A stretch of DNA of 64,000 bases from Hemileia vastatrix (GCA_030280995.1 JASXTE010000008.1:22433693-22497692), one strand, 5' to 3'. Shown: positions 44,871 through 56,384, numbered from the stretch's first letter. Translations and numbers: made by a program. The notes: generated from the letters alone by a model not told the origin.

Positions 44871-45689
44871 GATTTTCAAAATTTTACAAAAACTTGAAAA
44901 GTGGTAATGAAGATGAGATCAAAAGGAGTTTAATAAGTTCACTGTTATCCAGATAAGAGTCATACATATATTTAAGTATGAAGTTTTCATAAAAGGAATG
45001 AGATATCATATAGGCATGAAAAAAAGGAGATGAAACTTACCTTGATTGAAAAGTAGGAAAAATAGAGTGAGAAAGATTGATGTTGGAATTGTGGGAAAAT
45101 TGAATATGGAGTAAGTGAAATGCATAAAGAATGTGTAATGTATGTGTTTGAATGAAATGGAGCCAAAAAAAGTGAAATAGGGGAAAGGGGGGATAATGAC
45201 CATGCCAAGGAGGGATGAAGAGTAGGGTGATGGAGCTAAAAAAGAAAGTAAAGAGGGAGAGAAAAAAAGGTTAATTTTATCATTGAAATAAAAAATAACC
45301 ACTTACAAAAAAAATAAGATAAAATAAATAAAATAAACAGAAAAAAAACAAAAAAAATATAATTAGTAATCAAAAAATCAAAAAAAAGAATAAAATGACT
45401 TACCTGGAGAGATGAGATGACAAAATAAATGAAACCAAATTGTTTGAGGGATGTTGGAGGAGAATAGGTAAAGGATATGAGGGATGAATAAAAAAAAGAA
45501 ACAGTGAAAAATTATGCAATTTTAGAAAATATGTGATGTCATGTTGAGCTGGTGAAAGAAAACCAATGAGCCATCCAAAAAAGAGATATTCACCATTAAT
45601 TCCAAAAAAAATGAATATGCAACAAACAAAAATACCAAGCCAAGTGAATAAAGTATACAAAGTGGAAATTTGGAGAGTATGAAAACAAA
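44871..45689. other. no gene seen
   Basis: Purine-rich plus strand with stop-free minus frames that are hydrophobic by composition only (Phe, Ser, Leu from poly-T and C). These are not called as genes. Confidence 0.4.
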
Positions 45690-46638
45690 AAATTAAAAGG
45701 GTTGTGTGCCAAAATTGTGGAGGGTGATTGGCATAATGACAGAGTGTATGCCAGTTGAATTAATGTTTTTTGATTCAAAGGATGGGAGAGCAGGCACTGG
45801 TTCAGGATCCTCTTCTTCATAAAGATCATTCCACTCATCCTTTATATTAGCTAGGATATTGTGGAGTATAATGCAAGTCATGATCCAATGATTTGCATTT
45901 TTGATCTCCAATTTTTCTTGAAATTGGATTCGGAGCTCCTGAAGACTAGAAAATTGTCCCTTTAAAATACCTACACGATGTTCAATCCGTATTCTATATT
46001 GGGCAAGGTGATAATTAAATTTAGTTTTGGGGTCATTTTCTAAGGTTGCACCATGGAAAGCAGGTATAATGTACTTCCCACTTGCATATGCTGAGTCTGC
46101 AAGGAGGTACTGAGATTTTTCAAAGTATGAGTCTGTGGTTTGAGAAATCCTTATTCTTTGGAAGATGGAAGAGTCATGATATGATCCAGGGAAGCCAATG
46201 TGAAAAGCAATAAATTTTTTTTTGACATGACATATAAGTTGAACGGCAATAGAGTATTTAGAAGGAAGATAAAAAGTTAGTTCATTAATGATGAGAAATT
46301 GGAGAAGATTTTGAACAAACCTTTTTTGAAATCAAAATAATGGTTCCCATCATGAGCAGGCTTCTGACTCAAAGGTATAGTTGTTGCATCAACAAAACCT
46401 ACACAGCCAGGGAAACCTTTAGCTTGCATTACTTGAGAGGATTCAAGTTGCTGTTGTGGAGTTGGCCAAGCAAGTGTTTGAGAATTGAGGGAAAGGATAG
46501 AAATCATACAGCGCTTGGTGTATGATATCACTGTACCATATCCTATGTTAAATAGATTATCCAAACGTCTTACAGCAGCACCGTTTCCATTTGAGCCAAA
46601 GAAACATAGTGCAACAGCAAGTTGAATGGCAGGATTAC
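45690..46638 (-). pseudogene. Harbinger DDE transposase, C-terminal two-thirds
   Basis: Continues in frame from 54890, across chromovirus E. It reads NPAIQLAVALCFFGSNGNGA and LDNLFNIGYGTVISYTKR, the first catalytic Asp in GFPGCVGFVDATTIPL and YFDFKKG. A likely intron follows (GTTTGT at about 46320 onward, its acceptor apparently lost). Then come IAVQLICHVKKKFIAFH, GFPGSYHDSSIF, the second Asp in LLADSAYASGKYIIP and the Glu in RIRIEHRVGILKGQF. All three catalytic acids of the HARBI1-type (DDE_Tnp_4) family are present. The tail around 45700-45850 is Pro/Glu-rich. The chromovirus insertion disables it. Confidence 0.88.
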
Positions 46639-47301
46639 TGTCACCGGACGACCTATGCACAAGGTCGAGGATGTTCCTGAAGAATTATAAGATAGTTTCA
46701 AAGGTAACAGGAATTCTTAAGAACTCACAAAGGGTTGGAAACTCAATAATCAAATGTTTAGGATTTAGAAATGATTTATTGAGAAAATAAAAGAAAGATA
46801 CAATAACAATGATTTAACTTAAAGATTTTACCACTATTAAATGTAAATACGTTTTATAATTTAATTCTAAGGAATATCGAACCAAATACCCAACCCTTTT
46901 ATATCCTTTATTCCTCCTCGCATTGACCTCCCTTTCATCACACCATTCCCATACCATTGACCATTACTAACATACACTTAATCCCTCTTCGCTAATATCT
47001 GTCCCTGCTCAATTTACCCCTTTTAAATTAATTAACAAACTTTCAATGAAAACTACTACTGTACTATTACGTTGATCCTAGCACTGTGCGTCGCTTATTG
47101 AAAATGAGACTAAGGCACCCTATTGAGAGATTGACTAATTTAGATTTAGAGTTTAGGCTAGCGCAGTTAAATAGTAAGTACACAAAGGGGAATCGCAGTT
47201 GCTATGGGGAATTGCTTTCTGCGCTTCAAGTATAGATTTAGAACTCGATATTATTGATTTAATGAGCTGCTTTTGCCTCGAGTGTCACGTGGCGCGTGAC
47301 A
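46639..47301 (-). repeat. 3' LTR of element E
   Basis: 663 bp. The sense TATA box TATAAAAGGG is at 46894-46903. The word AGAATTAAATTATA (minus strand, 46855-46868), 35 bp downstream of the TATA box, marks the expected RNA start. Confidence 0.93.
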
Positions 47302-47368
47302 GATGCCCAGGTATAAGAATCGCGAGCTCCGTTGAGCTTGAGCCATCTTCTCACACTAGTTTCCCTTC

Positions 47369-47380
47369 CTCTATATATAT
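47369..47380 (+). promoter_or_regulatory. TATA-like box of the antisense gene
   Basis: CTATATATAT lies about 40 bp before the ATG at 47414, immediately outside the LTR. Confidence 0.4.
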
Positions 47381-47413
47381 TTTTTCTTCTTATTTATTAA
47401 TTTCCCTATTATA

Positions 47414-48341
47414 ATGAATTGTCCTACTCCCACACCTACGCCTCCACACCCTAAAGCGGATGGGGGAATGATTACTCGGCAGTTTTCCCAGGCTTACACG
47501 GCTTGTGAAGCTATGGAATACTTATGTGTTGAAAGTACGGCAACTTGAGGCCCTTGCCAGAAATGCGAGTTTTGCCGTTGGCGACGAGTGGCATGTGATG
47601 CGTTGACGAAGAACGCAGAGATCAAGCAACGATTTACCAAGACCAAGTTTTGGGTGATCCCTAAAACAAAAGAGGTGGTCGAAGACATTTGGGATGTCTC
47701 GGTTGGAGACGATCAATTGGTGGGGGAGAATGATAAGGAGCTCAACAACAAGATCACAACCTGGGTAACCCAGGCCACGAGTTCGAAGCGGGGTGTCGAA
47801 GAAGAAGTCGACGAATTGGTGGAGGAAGACAAGGATGAAGTCCCTGTTCCAGGGCAGATACCCAAGAAACGACGGGTGGTCATTGAAGATGACAAGGAGG
47901 AGAGAGAAGCAGAGGTAGAGGTGGCTCCAAGGTTATTCTTAGAACCTGACCCCATCTTCAAAGTAAGCTTTTAGTTGTTGTTTTTTAGGGATGAGGTTAC
48001 TGATGAGTTTTGTTTAGACATCGAATACCATTGAAGACCCAATTGGGGAGCCTGCGTTGCTTTTGCCAACGGAGGAAAAACCTCCGGTCACAGGTGGAAT
48101 TGAAGAAACTGAAGACACGCTGGACCAGGTGTGGTCGAAGAAACCTCATCAGAGTCGACAAGTAAGGTTTTCAGAAGAGCTGTGTGGGGAGGTCAATACA
48201 ATTATTGACGCTGCTTCCTTCAACGTGGCAGAGGAACTCTTGGAGATTGGAGAGGTGGTTCCGGTAGGAGAGGAGGAGGTATTTGAGAAATGCAGGAAAG
48301 AGATAAGGGTAATTTTGGAGAAGATGAAAAGATTGGTTTGA
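47414..48341 (+). CDS. antisense cysteine-cluster protein carried by element E
   Basis: Exon 1 is 47414-47962 and exon 2 is 48018-48341; the 55-bp intron starts GTAAGC, has ACTGAT and ends TTTAG, and splicing joins PIFK to TSNTIED in frame. The product is 290 residues. The N-terminus has cysteines at 31, 38, 48, 51, 54 and 61, ending CQKCEFCRWRRVACD. Spacing C31-x6-C38-x12-C51-x2-C54-x6-C61 equals that of fungal Zn2Cys6 clusters, with Tyr28 where the first Cys would be. Then come an acidic stretch, a basic PKKRRVV likely to be a nuclear localisation signal, and a mostly acidic second half. One in-frame TGA (47546-47548) splits it, possibly from CGA by CpG decay. It is transcribed against gag-pol. 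It is probably nuclear and DNA-binding; its target and role are unknown. Confidence 0.65.
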
Positions 48342-49319
48342 GAAAAATTAAAAGAGAAAAATTTGAAATGAAAAGGAGAGATGTAAAGAAGTAGAAAGTA
48401 GGATTGTATTTTAGTTTTTATTTTATTTTATTTTATTTTATTTGATTTTATTTTTTTATTATTGTAGGTGAATATTATTATTTGTTATAAATTTTGGGAG
48501 AGAGAGAAAAAAAAAGTTTTAAATAAAATTTTGCTTTAGAATTTGAAAGAAGAAATTTAAATAAGAAAGGAAGAAGTTATTTAATTGAAGGAAGTCTTAA
48601 GTTTTTTTTTAAAAAAAGAAAAATTTATGTAAGAGAAGAGAGAAAGAAAGAAAAAAATGGTTGGTGATTGAGATGAGTTTGTTGAAATGAGAATATAATG
48701 AAAGAAGAATTTGTTATTTGCGAAAAGTTGTTTATTGATTTTTTTTTTTTTAGGAATTTTTTAGTTGAAAAGAGAGGAAGAAAAAAAACAGAATTTAGAA
48801 TTTAAAGAGAATTTGAAAAAGAAGAATCATTTGTTCGAAGAATTTTGATAGGGAGATTTAGAGGTTGAAGTTAAGTTTGAGGAAATGGTCGTGTTGTACA
48901 AGATTTTGATGATTCAAAGGAAAGAAAGTTTTTAAAGAGAGAATAAATTTTTAGAAAAGAAATTTTAAAGAGAATTTTAAATTTAAGAAAAGAATGTATT
49001 TAGAGAATTGAAAAAGAAAAGAGAAAGAAAATATTTAGATAGATTTAATAGTTTTTTATTTTAATTTATTATTTATGTTTATTTTATTTATTTTATTTTA
49101 TTTTATTTTATTTATGTTTATTCTATTTATTTTTATCTTATTTTATTTTATTTTATTTAATTTTAATTTTGATTTTACTTTTAGTTGGGTTTGGAGAAAA
49201 TTTTATAGAAGGAGAAGAAAGAAAAAGAAGAGAGAAAAAAAGAAAACAAGGCTAAGAAATTTAAGAGGTGTTTTAGATTTTTTACAAGAAAAAGAAAGAA
49301 AGAAAAAGAAAAAGAAATT
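48342..49319. other. low-complexity spacer inside element E
   Basis: The plus strand is dominated by G/A runs and by TTTTA repeats (48412-48450, 49071-49165). The frame at 49075-49323 only reflects these runs. There is no gene between the antisense gene and the end of pol. Confidence 0.7.
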
Positions 49320-52300
49320 TTAAGGTTTTGGTTTTAAAGGTAATTTCAAATGAAAAGATTTTAGGAGTTCAGGGGCGTTAGAAACATTGATGGCTGGTTC
49401 CCAGGATGTTTTGTCTGAGTCATTGAGGGAGCCTTCCCATTCCACGAGGTATTGAAGTTTCCCCTTGCGCATTCTTGAATCAAGGATACGACTTACTTCC
49501 CACTCTAGATGATCTTCTACTTCAACCAGTTCCAGAGGGGGTTGGTTCTTGCCCGGGTATATTTCTTGAGCCAGTTCCAGGAGAGATACATGGAAAACAG
49601 GGTGAATCGCCTGCCATTTAGGAGGTAACTTGAGTCGAAATGCAGTTTTAGAGACTTCAGAGTCGATTTCAAATGGTCCTAAGCGCTTTTCAGCCAGTTT
49701 CTTTGATGGTCGTGTTGTTTGAATGTTTCATGCGTCGAGCCATACTTTGTCGCCTGGTTTAAAAGAAGGAGCAGATTGTCGATGTTTGTCGGCCTGTTCC
49801 TTGTATCTTCGAATCTCTGATTCCAAATTTGTTTTAAGTTCTTCTTGGAGTCGTGATATAGTTCAAAGATAATGTTCCACAGGATGATTAGTCCCTACAT
49901 GGATTGAGTTGAATTGAGGATGTCGTCCATAAATGGTTTCGAAGGGAGATTGTCGTGTCAAAGAATGAGTCGAGTTATTATAAGCAAATTTGGCCAATGG
50001 TAACCATGTGGTCCAATTGACTTGTTTGTAACTGAAATACATTCAAAGATATTGTTTGAGGATTTGGTTAACTCTTTCTTTTTGAACATCGGTTTCAGGG
50101 TGATAGGCCGTGGAGAGGTTCCTCGTGATATTGAGTTGTCAACACAGTTGGGTCCAGAATAGGATACAAACAGTGAGCCTCTATCTGAAATAATATCATT
50201 TGGTAAGCTGTTTTTGGAGAATACATATTCTAGAAACAATTTTGACAAATCTTCTGCTGTAGCAGTAGTAGTGGGTTTAATGAAAATAGACATTTTTGAA
50301 AATCTATCTACTATTACTAATATAGCATCAAAATCATTAGAAAAAGGAAGTTGAGAAATGAAATCCATCGATAAAGATTTCCAAGGTTTAGAGGGAATAG
50401 GAAGTGGTTGAAGCAACCCATGCTTCCGGTGACGGGGAGCCTTATTCATATTACATTTGTAACAAGCTTTTATATAGGCCTTGATTTCCCTGGTCATACC
50501 TGGCCAGAAGAAATCCCTCGCTATTAACTGGTAGGTTTTATCAACACCAAAATGACCAGCTAATGGAGAATCATGTCGACTGTTGAAAATCCATAATTTT
50601 ATCTCATTGTTGTCGGGTATGACTACTCTACCTTCGAAGACTAATAGACCTGATTCAATACTAAATCTTTTGGCCCCTTGCTTCGAGAGTATTTTGTCTT
50701 TTAACCCTAAACAATAATCGTCCTTCGACTGAGCTTCGAGGATGTTGGATAGTTGATTTCGAAAAGATTGAATTGTCATCGAATTAAGTTGATGAGTCGT
50801 TAACATTGATTCGTTGAAAATTGATTTCACATTTGCTGGGTTCTTGTCAGCAAATGTGTCCCCCCGCTGTGGGTAAACGTAGTCCCGATGTGACAAGATA
50901 TCTGGGACAATGCAGTTTTTACCTGGGCAATAGGAAATAGAGAAGGAAAATTCAGACAAAAATTCAGCCCACCTGGCTTGACGCCTGGTTAACACTTTGG
51001 AATACATGAATTATTTTAAAGCATTATGATCTGTTAAAATTTGAAAAGGAATATCTAGGCTGAGAAGAAAAGAACGCCATTTTCTAAGACAATGGATAAT
51101 AGCTAAAAGCTCTTTGTCATGAATTTCATAATTTAATTCTGCGGCTATGAGTTTGCGTGACCCAAAAGCAACAGGATGAAACAAATTTGTTTCAGGATTT
51201 AATTGGGAGATGACCCCTGCAATAGCATAATTGCTCGCATCTGTCTCAACTATTGTCGAAGCAGATGGATCAAAATGTCAAATAATTGGGGCTGTGGTGA
51301 GCACCGTTTTTAGTGCTTTGAATTCCTTTCGTGCTGTAGGAGTAAAAACAAAAAGAATGTCTTTTCTAAGAAGAGAAGTAAGATTGGAAATAGTTTTAGA
51401 GTAATTTTTAATAAATCTTCTATAGAAGTTTGCAAAACCCAAAAATCCTTGGAGCGATTTAATGTTTTTGGGCTCAGGCCATTCCAGGATTTTCTGGACT
51501 TTTTTGTCATCCATGACTAAACCGTCAGTGGACAACGTAAAACCCAAAAAATCAATTGATTTGAGGTGGAATTCGCATTTATTATGCTTGGCGTAGAGAC
51601 CATGATCTCAAAGACAATTTAGGACCTGTTGAACATGATGAATATGTTCATCCAGTGTCTTCGAGAAAATTAAAATATCATCTAAATAGACGACAACAAA
51701 TTGTTTGACAACATCTTGGAAGATGTCATTAACAAAAGTTTGAAAAGTTGAAGGTGCGTTACATAATCCAAAAGGCATAACTAAATATTCAAAACTACCA
51801 AATCTAGTGCGCATTGCAGTCAGTGGTTCATGACCTTCTGCAATGTGAATCAGATTGTAAGCGCCTCTAAGATCAATTTTTAGAAAAGAAATTAGCACCA
51901 TTGAAAAGGGTAAGAAGTAATGACATAGGAGGAACAGGATATGCATTCTTTTTAGTGACTGTGTTGAGCTTTCTATAGTCAACACACAACCTAAGACTAC
52001 TGTCCTTCTTTTTTACAAAGAGGACAGGGGAGCCGGTTGGAGATTTACTGGCTCTGATGAAAACTTTGGCTACATTCTCTGCAATGTAGTGTCTAAGAAC
52101 TTGAGATTCGTCCTTTGACAAAGAATAGACAGGACCTGCTGAAGGTACTGGACCTATTAACTCTATTTGATGGTTGTAGGGTCGATGAGGTGGTAACTTA
52201 TCAGCCTTGCGGATTGAGAAAACATCAAGGAAATTGTGGTAGATTTCTGGTAGAGTTGATTTAATGGCTTCAACGTTGATTTGGTCGTCCTCTTCATCTT

Positions 52301-52963
52301 CGAGAGAATCTGTCGAGGGGATACCTGTATAGAGAGAGCAGAATTCAATTACTTCAAGGCAATTTAAATCCTCTTCAAGTGAAGTCATCAAGCTAGAAGG
52401 GTTAGCCAATTTCTCATTTAGAGAAAGATCAGATTCTTGCAAGTCATCTGGCAGAGATTTGTCCTCTAGCAGGACTTTGTCAGGCGGGTTGTTTAACTCC
52501 ATATTGACCTGCATTGAAGAATCAGAAATATACTTAGAACGTGGGGTGATAAATCCCTTAGTCCAATCAATTTCGGGATTCCAATGCGTTAAAAAGTCAT
52601 GGCCAAGAATGGTATCGTCCATCCTTGGGGCGTCCAAGACTGATAATTCCCACTCAAAGGGGGGAAAGTTCAGAAAGTTGAAAACCCATAAAACTTTCTT
52701 ACTTTCCCAATATTTGGGTTCCTCTGATCTGACCAAATAGATTGGAGTTCGATTGACATCTGTAAATGTTAGTTGAAGCTTCTCGGCAAAAGATAAACTA
52801 ACAAAAGAAATTGAAGCTCCAGAGTCTATAAGACAACTGAAGGGGATATCCTCCTTAAAAAGAATGAATCTCAAGCGGTTTAAGGCAACTCCAGTCCTTA
52901 AGACATGGAAGTTCTGTGCACTGGGAGAGATAAGATAGTTTGCTTTGCACACAAGTAAACTAT
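49320..52963 (-). pseudogene. pol of element E: protease, RT, RNase H, integrase, chromodomain
   Basis: In the -1 frame relative to gag. The protease motif [13 protein letters not shown] is near 52830 and [16 protein letters not shown] near 52590. RT has [24 protein letters not shown] and [12 protein letters not shown] (about 51680). RNase H has ETDASNYAIAGVIS and LNYEIHDKELLAI. Integrase (49958-51007) has GHFGVDKTYQL, CYKCNMNK, SLSMDFISQLP and IISDRGSLF. The end, down to TAA at 49320-49322, has EWEVSRILDSRMRKGKLQYL and TSWEPA, a chromodomain. Breaks: a frameshift near 51880, stops near 51607, 51276 and 51008 and a frameshift near 50110. All catalytic acids of RT are kept, so inactivation is recent. 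Confidence 0.9.
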
Positions 52964-54154
52964 CTACTGTTTTTTTGACTTTGAACTAGTACCTTCTCTT
53001 TCCTTCAACTTTACACAATCTTCCAACTTGTGCTTACCCCCACAATACATACATAACCCATTATCTGCTTGTCTCTTCCTCTCAGCTTCTTTAAGTTCCC
53101 CTTTAGGATCCAGTACTTTGCTGATATCGCCTGGGGTCGAGCCTTTTGGTCGAGGTTTATCCTTTCCCTTATTGGGTTTGGATTGAGTCGAGGAGGATTG
53201 ATTGGGTTGTGGGTGTGAAGAAGATCCCGATTTAAAATTTAAGCCTTGAGATTTTTTGGCATATTGACGATGTTGAAGTCGTCCTTGATAAACGCCGTCA
53301 AGTTTGAGGGTTCGATCCATTAAATCCGTTAAAGTAGTCATCTTCTGACCGTGAAGATTTAATTGATCTAGAATCCTCAAAGGAAGTCCTTTCTTGAAAT
53401 GATACTTAAGGGCAGCATCATTCAAACCTACTCGAGTTTGAAGTGCTCTGAAGTTCGAGATATATTCAGAGGCTTTACCATTATCACTCATGCGAAGAAA
53501 ATCAAGTTCAATTTCTGCGTTGTCAGTTTCATTAGGGTCCCCAAACAATGTAAAAAGTTGGTCTTCGAACTTTTCCCAATTATTGATAAGTAAGTGGGTT
53601 TCTGTTGAAGAAAGCATGAGCAGATAAGGTTCAAACCATCTTGCTGCTTTCCCGGCTATGAATGAAGAAGCGTAAACAACCTTTGATCGGTCTCTGTTAA
53701 AGGTTCGAGGGTCATTATGGAACAGTAGCTTGCAGGTTTTCAAGAAGGGTCGCAATCTGTTGGGGTGATCTCCGTCGAATTTGTCAGGAGATTTCATAGA
53801 AGGAGTTTTGAACTTAGATCCCTCTGAAGACGTTAGATTTGAAAGGGTTTTCATGAAAAGTCTCATGAAATCTTCCAGAGAGTTAGATGGTCCAGGTTCT
53901 GAGGATTGACCAGAAGGGTGATTGGCTGGGGCAGATGGTGCCTCGTGCATTGTATCCTCTCCTTCTTCTTCATCACTAGAATCCTCAAAATCTTGTGGGA
54001 TGTCTTCTACATATTGAACTGAATGTTGCCGTTCCCTAAGGTCGAGTGGTTCCAAAGAGTGAGTGCGGGAAACAGACCTTGTGGCTGTTGGCCTGCCCCT
54101 AGCGCGAGCTCTAGTAGTAGCGCCCGTAGGAGGAGTGCGTTGAACAGGTGCCAT
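52964..54154 (-). CDS. gag of element E
   Basis: 396 residues, ATG at 54154, TAG at 52964-52966, intact. The Arg/Thr-rich N-terminus ([16 protein letters not shown]) precedes an acidic stretch. The capsid domain (about 115-270) has [31 protein letters not shown] and [20 protein letters not shown]. The basic C-terminus has a zinc knuckle [13 protein letters not shown] and ends SSKSKKQ. It builds the particle and binds the element's RNA. The stop directly follows an A7 slippery run, so Gag-Pol is probably made by -1 frameshifting. Confidence 0.92.
   Translation of the reverse strand: MAPVQRTPPTGATTRARARGRPTATRSVSRTHSLEPLDLRERQHSVQYVEDIPQDFEDSSDEEEGEDTMHEAPSAPANHPSGQSSEPGPSNSLEDFMRLFMKTLSNLTSSEGSKFKTPSMKSPDKFDGDHPNRLRPFLKTCKLLFHNDPRTFNRDRSKVVYASSFIAGKAARWFEPYLLMLSSTETHLLINNWEKFEDQLFTLFGDPNETDNAEIELDFLRMSDNGKASEYISNFRALQTRVGLNDAALKYHFKKGLPLRILDQLNLHGQKMTTLTDLMDRTLKLDGVYQGRLQHRQYAKKSQGLNFKSGSSSHPQPNQSSSTQSKPNKGKDKPRPKGSTPGDISKVLDPKGELKEAERKRQADNGLCMYCGGKHKLEDCVKLKEREGTSSKSKKQ
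52967..52978 (-). promoter_or_regulatory. putative -1 frameshift site, gag to pol of element E
   Basis: The sense strand reads TCA AAA AAA CAG TAG. The heptamer A AAA AAA (52970-52976) is in the right phase, and slipping back one base leads straight into the protease frame without a stop. A downstream pseudoknot was not assessed. Confidence 0.6.
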
Positions 54155-54211
54155 TTTAAAACTTTAAAAACACCTAAAAGGACGTAGTAGTGCAAAGAAT
54201 GAGAACTAAGG

Positions 54212-54225
54212 AGAATTAAATTATA
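54212..54225 (-). other. self-complementary primer binding site of element E
   Basis: One base inside the 5' LTR the sense strand reads TATAATTTAATTCT, the exact complement of AGAATTAAATTATA at the predicted RNA 5' end in the LTR (54456 down to 54443). No tRNA-type TGG is present. This is the arrangement of Tf1-type self-primed elements. Confidence 0.65.
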
Positions 54226-54226
54226 C

Positions 54227-54889
54227 TGTCACCGGATGACCTACGCACAAGGTCGAGGATGTTCCTGAAGAATTATAAGATAGTTTCAAAGGTAACAGGA
54301 ATTCTTAAGAACTCACAAAGGGTTGGAAACTCAATAATCAAATGTTTAGGATTTAGAAATGATTTATTGAGAAAATAAAAGAAAGATACAATAACAATGA
54401 TTTAACTTAAAGATTTTACCACTATTAAATGTAAATACGTTTTATAATTTAATTCTAAGGAATATCGAACCAAATACCCAACCCTTTTATATCCTTTATT
54501 CCTCCTCGCATTGACCTCCCTTTCATCACACCATTCCCATACCATTGACCATTACTAACATACACTTAATCCCTCTTCGCTAATATCTGTCCCTGCTCAA
54601 TTTACCCCTTTTAAATTAATTAACAAACTTTCAATGAAAACTACTACTGTACTATTACGTTGATCCTAGCACTGTGCGTCGCTTATTGAAAATGAGACTA
54701 AGGCACCCTATTGAGAGATTGACTAATTTAGATTTAGAGTTTAGGCTAGCACAGTTAAATAGTAAGTACACAAAGGGGAATCGCAGTTGCTATGGGGAAT
54801 TGCTTTCTGCGCTTAGAGTATAGATTTAGAACTCGATATTATTGATTTAATGAGCTGCTTTTGCCTCGAGTGTCATGTGGCGCATGACA
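54227..54889 (-). repeat. 5' LTR of element E
   Basis: 663 bp, about 99% identical to the left LTR. The TATA box is at 54482-54491; the predicted RNA start is near 54456. Confidence 0.93.
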
Positions 54890-55210
54890 ATTACACTGTT
54901 TGTTATGGGAATTGTTATGAGAGACAGGATGTTCAGAGATTAGCTGAAATAGTTTGAAGAAATAATTGGGTGAAGTTCTAACTAGCTGAGTGAAGTTTAG
55001 TTGGGGAATGTTGAGAATGGAGCAGAAATCATATCAGGGATCATGATAAAGATTTGGCACCCTGGAAATGGGGTAACACTTTTTGTAAAGAAAACACAAA
55101 TAGGCTAAGGCATCTCCCATAACAGAGTCAGATTTATAGTAGAGAACTAAAACCAAAGTGATGGCATTAATAGTGGAGTGAAGTATCCATCTAGTAGAGA
55201 GGTGCTTCAT
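54890..55210 (-). pseudogene. Harbinger DDE transposase, N-terminal part
   Basis: The ATG at 55208-55210 opens MKHLSTRWILHSTINAITL. After a TGA near 55041 the same frame gives LVRTSPNYFFKLFQLISEHP and SHNNSHNKQCNP, joining 46638 in frame once element E and one ATTAC are removed. The Phe/Leu-rich helix followed by HPV...NNS.NKQ is the usual N-terminal block before the catalytic domain in fungal Harbinger transposases. Confidence 0.75.
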
Positions 55211-55373
55211 TTTTGTCAGTAGTATAGGTGTCGGTAAAAGGCTTAGGTGATGAGTGGGAAGTCGGAATTCACTGCCAAATGTGCAGTTGGGGTGTGTAGA
55301 TAGAAAAAAAACTCAAGTGTTCACCACCAAAATTAAGTAGCATAGAGTGAGGAGAGACTTAAGGATGGCATCA

Positions 55374-56176
55374 TGTCACCAGACGACCTACACACAAGGT
55401 CTAGGATGTTCCTGTAAGTGAGATGAGGAGTTTAGAGACTTCTTCAAAGTACAGAGGAATGATTCCAGGAAGTGATTCGAAGATGACTCGAAGAAAGAAC
55501 TACTGCTTCGAGTTATGTTCGAGAAGGATTCTAATATAATTAAAAGGTAATATTAAAATTCATAAGATCTCACAAAGGGTTGGAAACTCAACAATCAAAG
55601 ATTTAGGATTTAGAAATGATTATTGAGAAAATAAAGAAAGAAACAATAATAATGATTTAACCTAAAGCTTTTACCACTATTAACTATATATACATTTTAT
55701 AATTTAATTCTAAAGAATATTGAACCAAAAACCCAACCTCTTTTATATCCTTTACTCCTCCTCGCATTGACCTCATACCCATCCACTATTCTGCACACCA
55801 CAGACCATTAAAAAATACATCCATTACACCTGGACCCTCCTCACTAACATCTGTTAACCCCTTAATCCTCCACTAACCATTCCATCCATTCTCACTACCC
55901 CTTAATAACCCACAGACATTTCATAAGCAGTTTAATGTAATATTATATTAACTATTGCGCTGTGCGTCGCTTATTGAGAAAAAGACTAAGACACACTATT
56001 GGGAGATTGACTAATTTAGATTTAGAGTTTAGGCTAGCGCGGTTGAATAGCGAGTACACAAAGGAAAGTTGCAGTTGCTATGGAGAATTGCTTTCTGCGC
56101 TTCGAGTATGGATTTGAGCCTCTTATTATTGATTTAATGAGCTGCTTTTGCCTTGAGTGTCACGTGGCATGTGACA
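55374..56176 (-). repeat. solo LTR of the element E family
   Basis: 803 bp with TGTCACC...GTGACA ends and the target duplication CATCA at 55369-55373 and 56177-56181. It shares most of the E LTR, including the TATA box and AGAATTAAATTATA, but has about 140 extra bp near its left end. It is left by recombination between the two LTRs of a former full copy. Confidence 0.9.
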
Positions 56177-56384
56177 CATCAGAAATTATATGTCATGTGA
56201 CTTTGTTAAAAATCCATCATGAATGTGATGAGTTTGGGATCAGGAATTAGAAACAGAAATTGGGGTATAAGAGGCAGGATAATTCATTATCATGGATTCC
56301 TTATCCACTAGCCCTGGGGCTAGTGGGTAAAACTCTTCCGCAATTAATAATGTCTGATTGCAGGAGAAAAAATTTCTTATCCCT

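Larger units (their letters stand above)
46639..54889 (-). mobile_element. Ty3/gypsy chromovirus E with an antisense gene
   Basis: 8.25 kb. LTRs are 46639-47301 and 54227-54889, both 663 bp, TGTCAC...GTGACA-type ends, with about seven differences. The target duplication ATTAC is at 46634-46638 and 54890-54894, inside the Harbinger transposase gene. Sense order from the right: 5' LTR, self-complementary primer site, gag, protease, RT, RNase H, integrase, chromodomain. Between the chromodomain and the 3' LTR lie a 1 kb low-complexity stretch and a spliced gene on the opposite strand. A handful of stops and two frameshifts break pol. No clear polypurine tract lies at the 3' LTR. Confidence 0.95.

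Noticed and set aside
44987..45660. Hydrophobic minus-strand frames resembling membrane proteins
   Set aside because: Phe, Leu and Ser richness comes from the purine-rich plus strand; frames overlap one another and none has a family motif.
49075..49323. Phe/Ile-rich then Lys/Arg-rich frame
   Set aside because: Direct translation of TTTTA repeats and GAAA runs.
54007..54195. Minus frame overlapping the start of gag in element E
   Set aside because: Out-of-frame shadow of a clear gag start.
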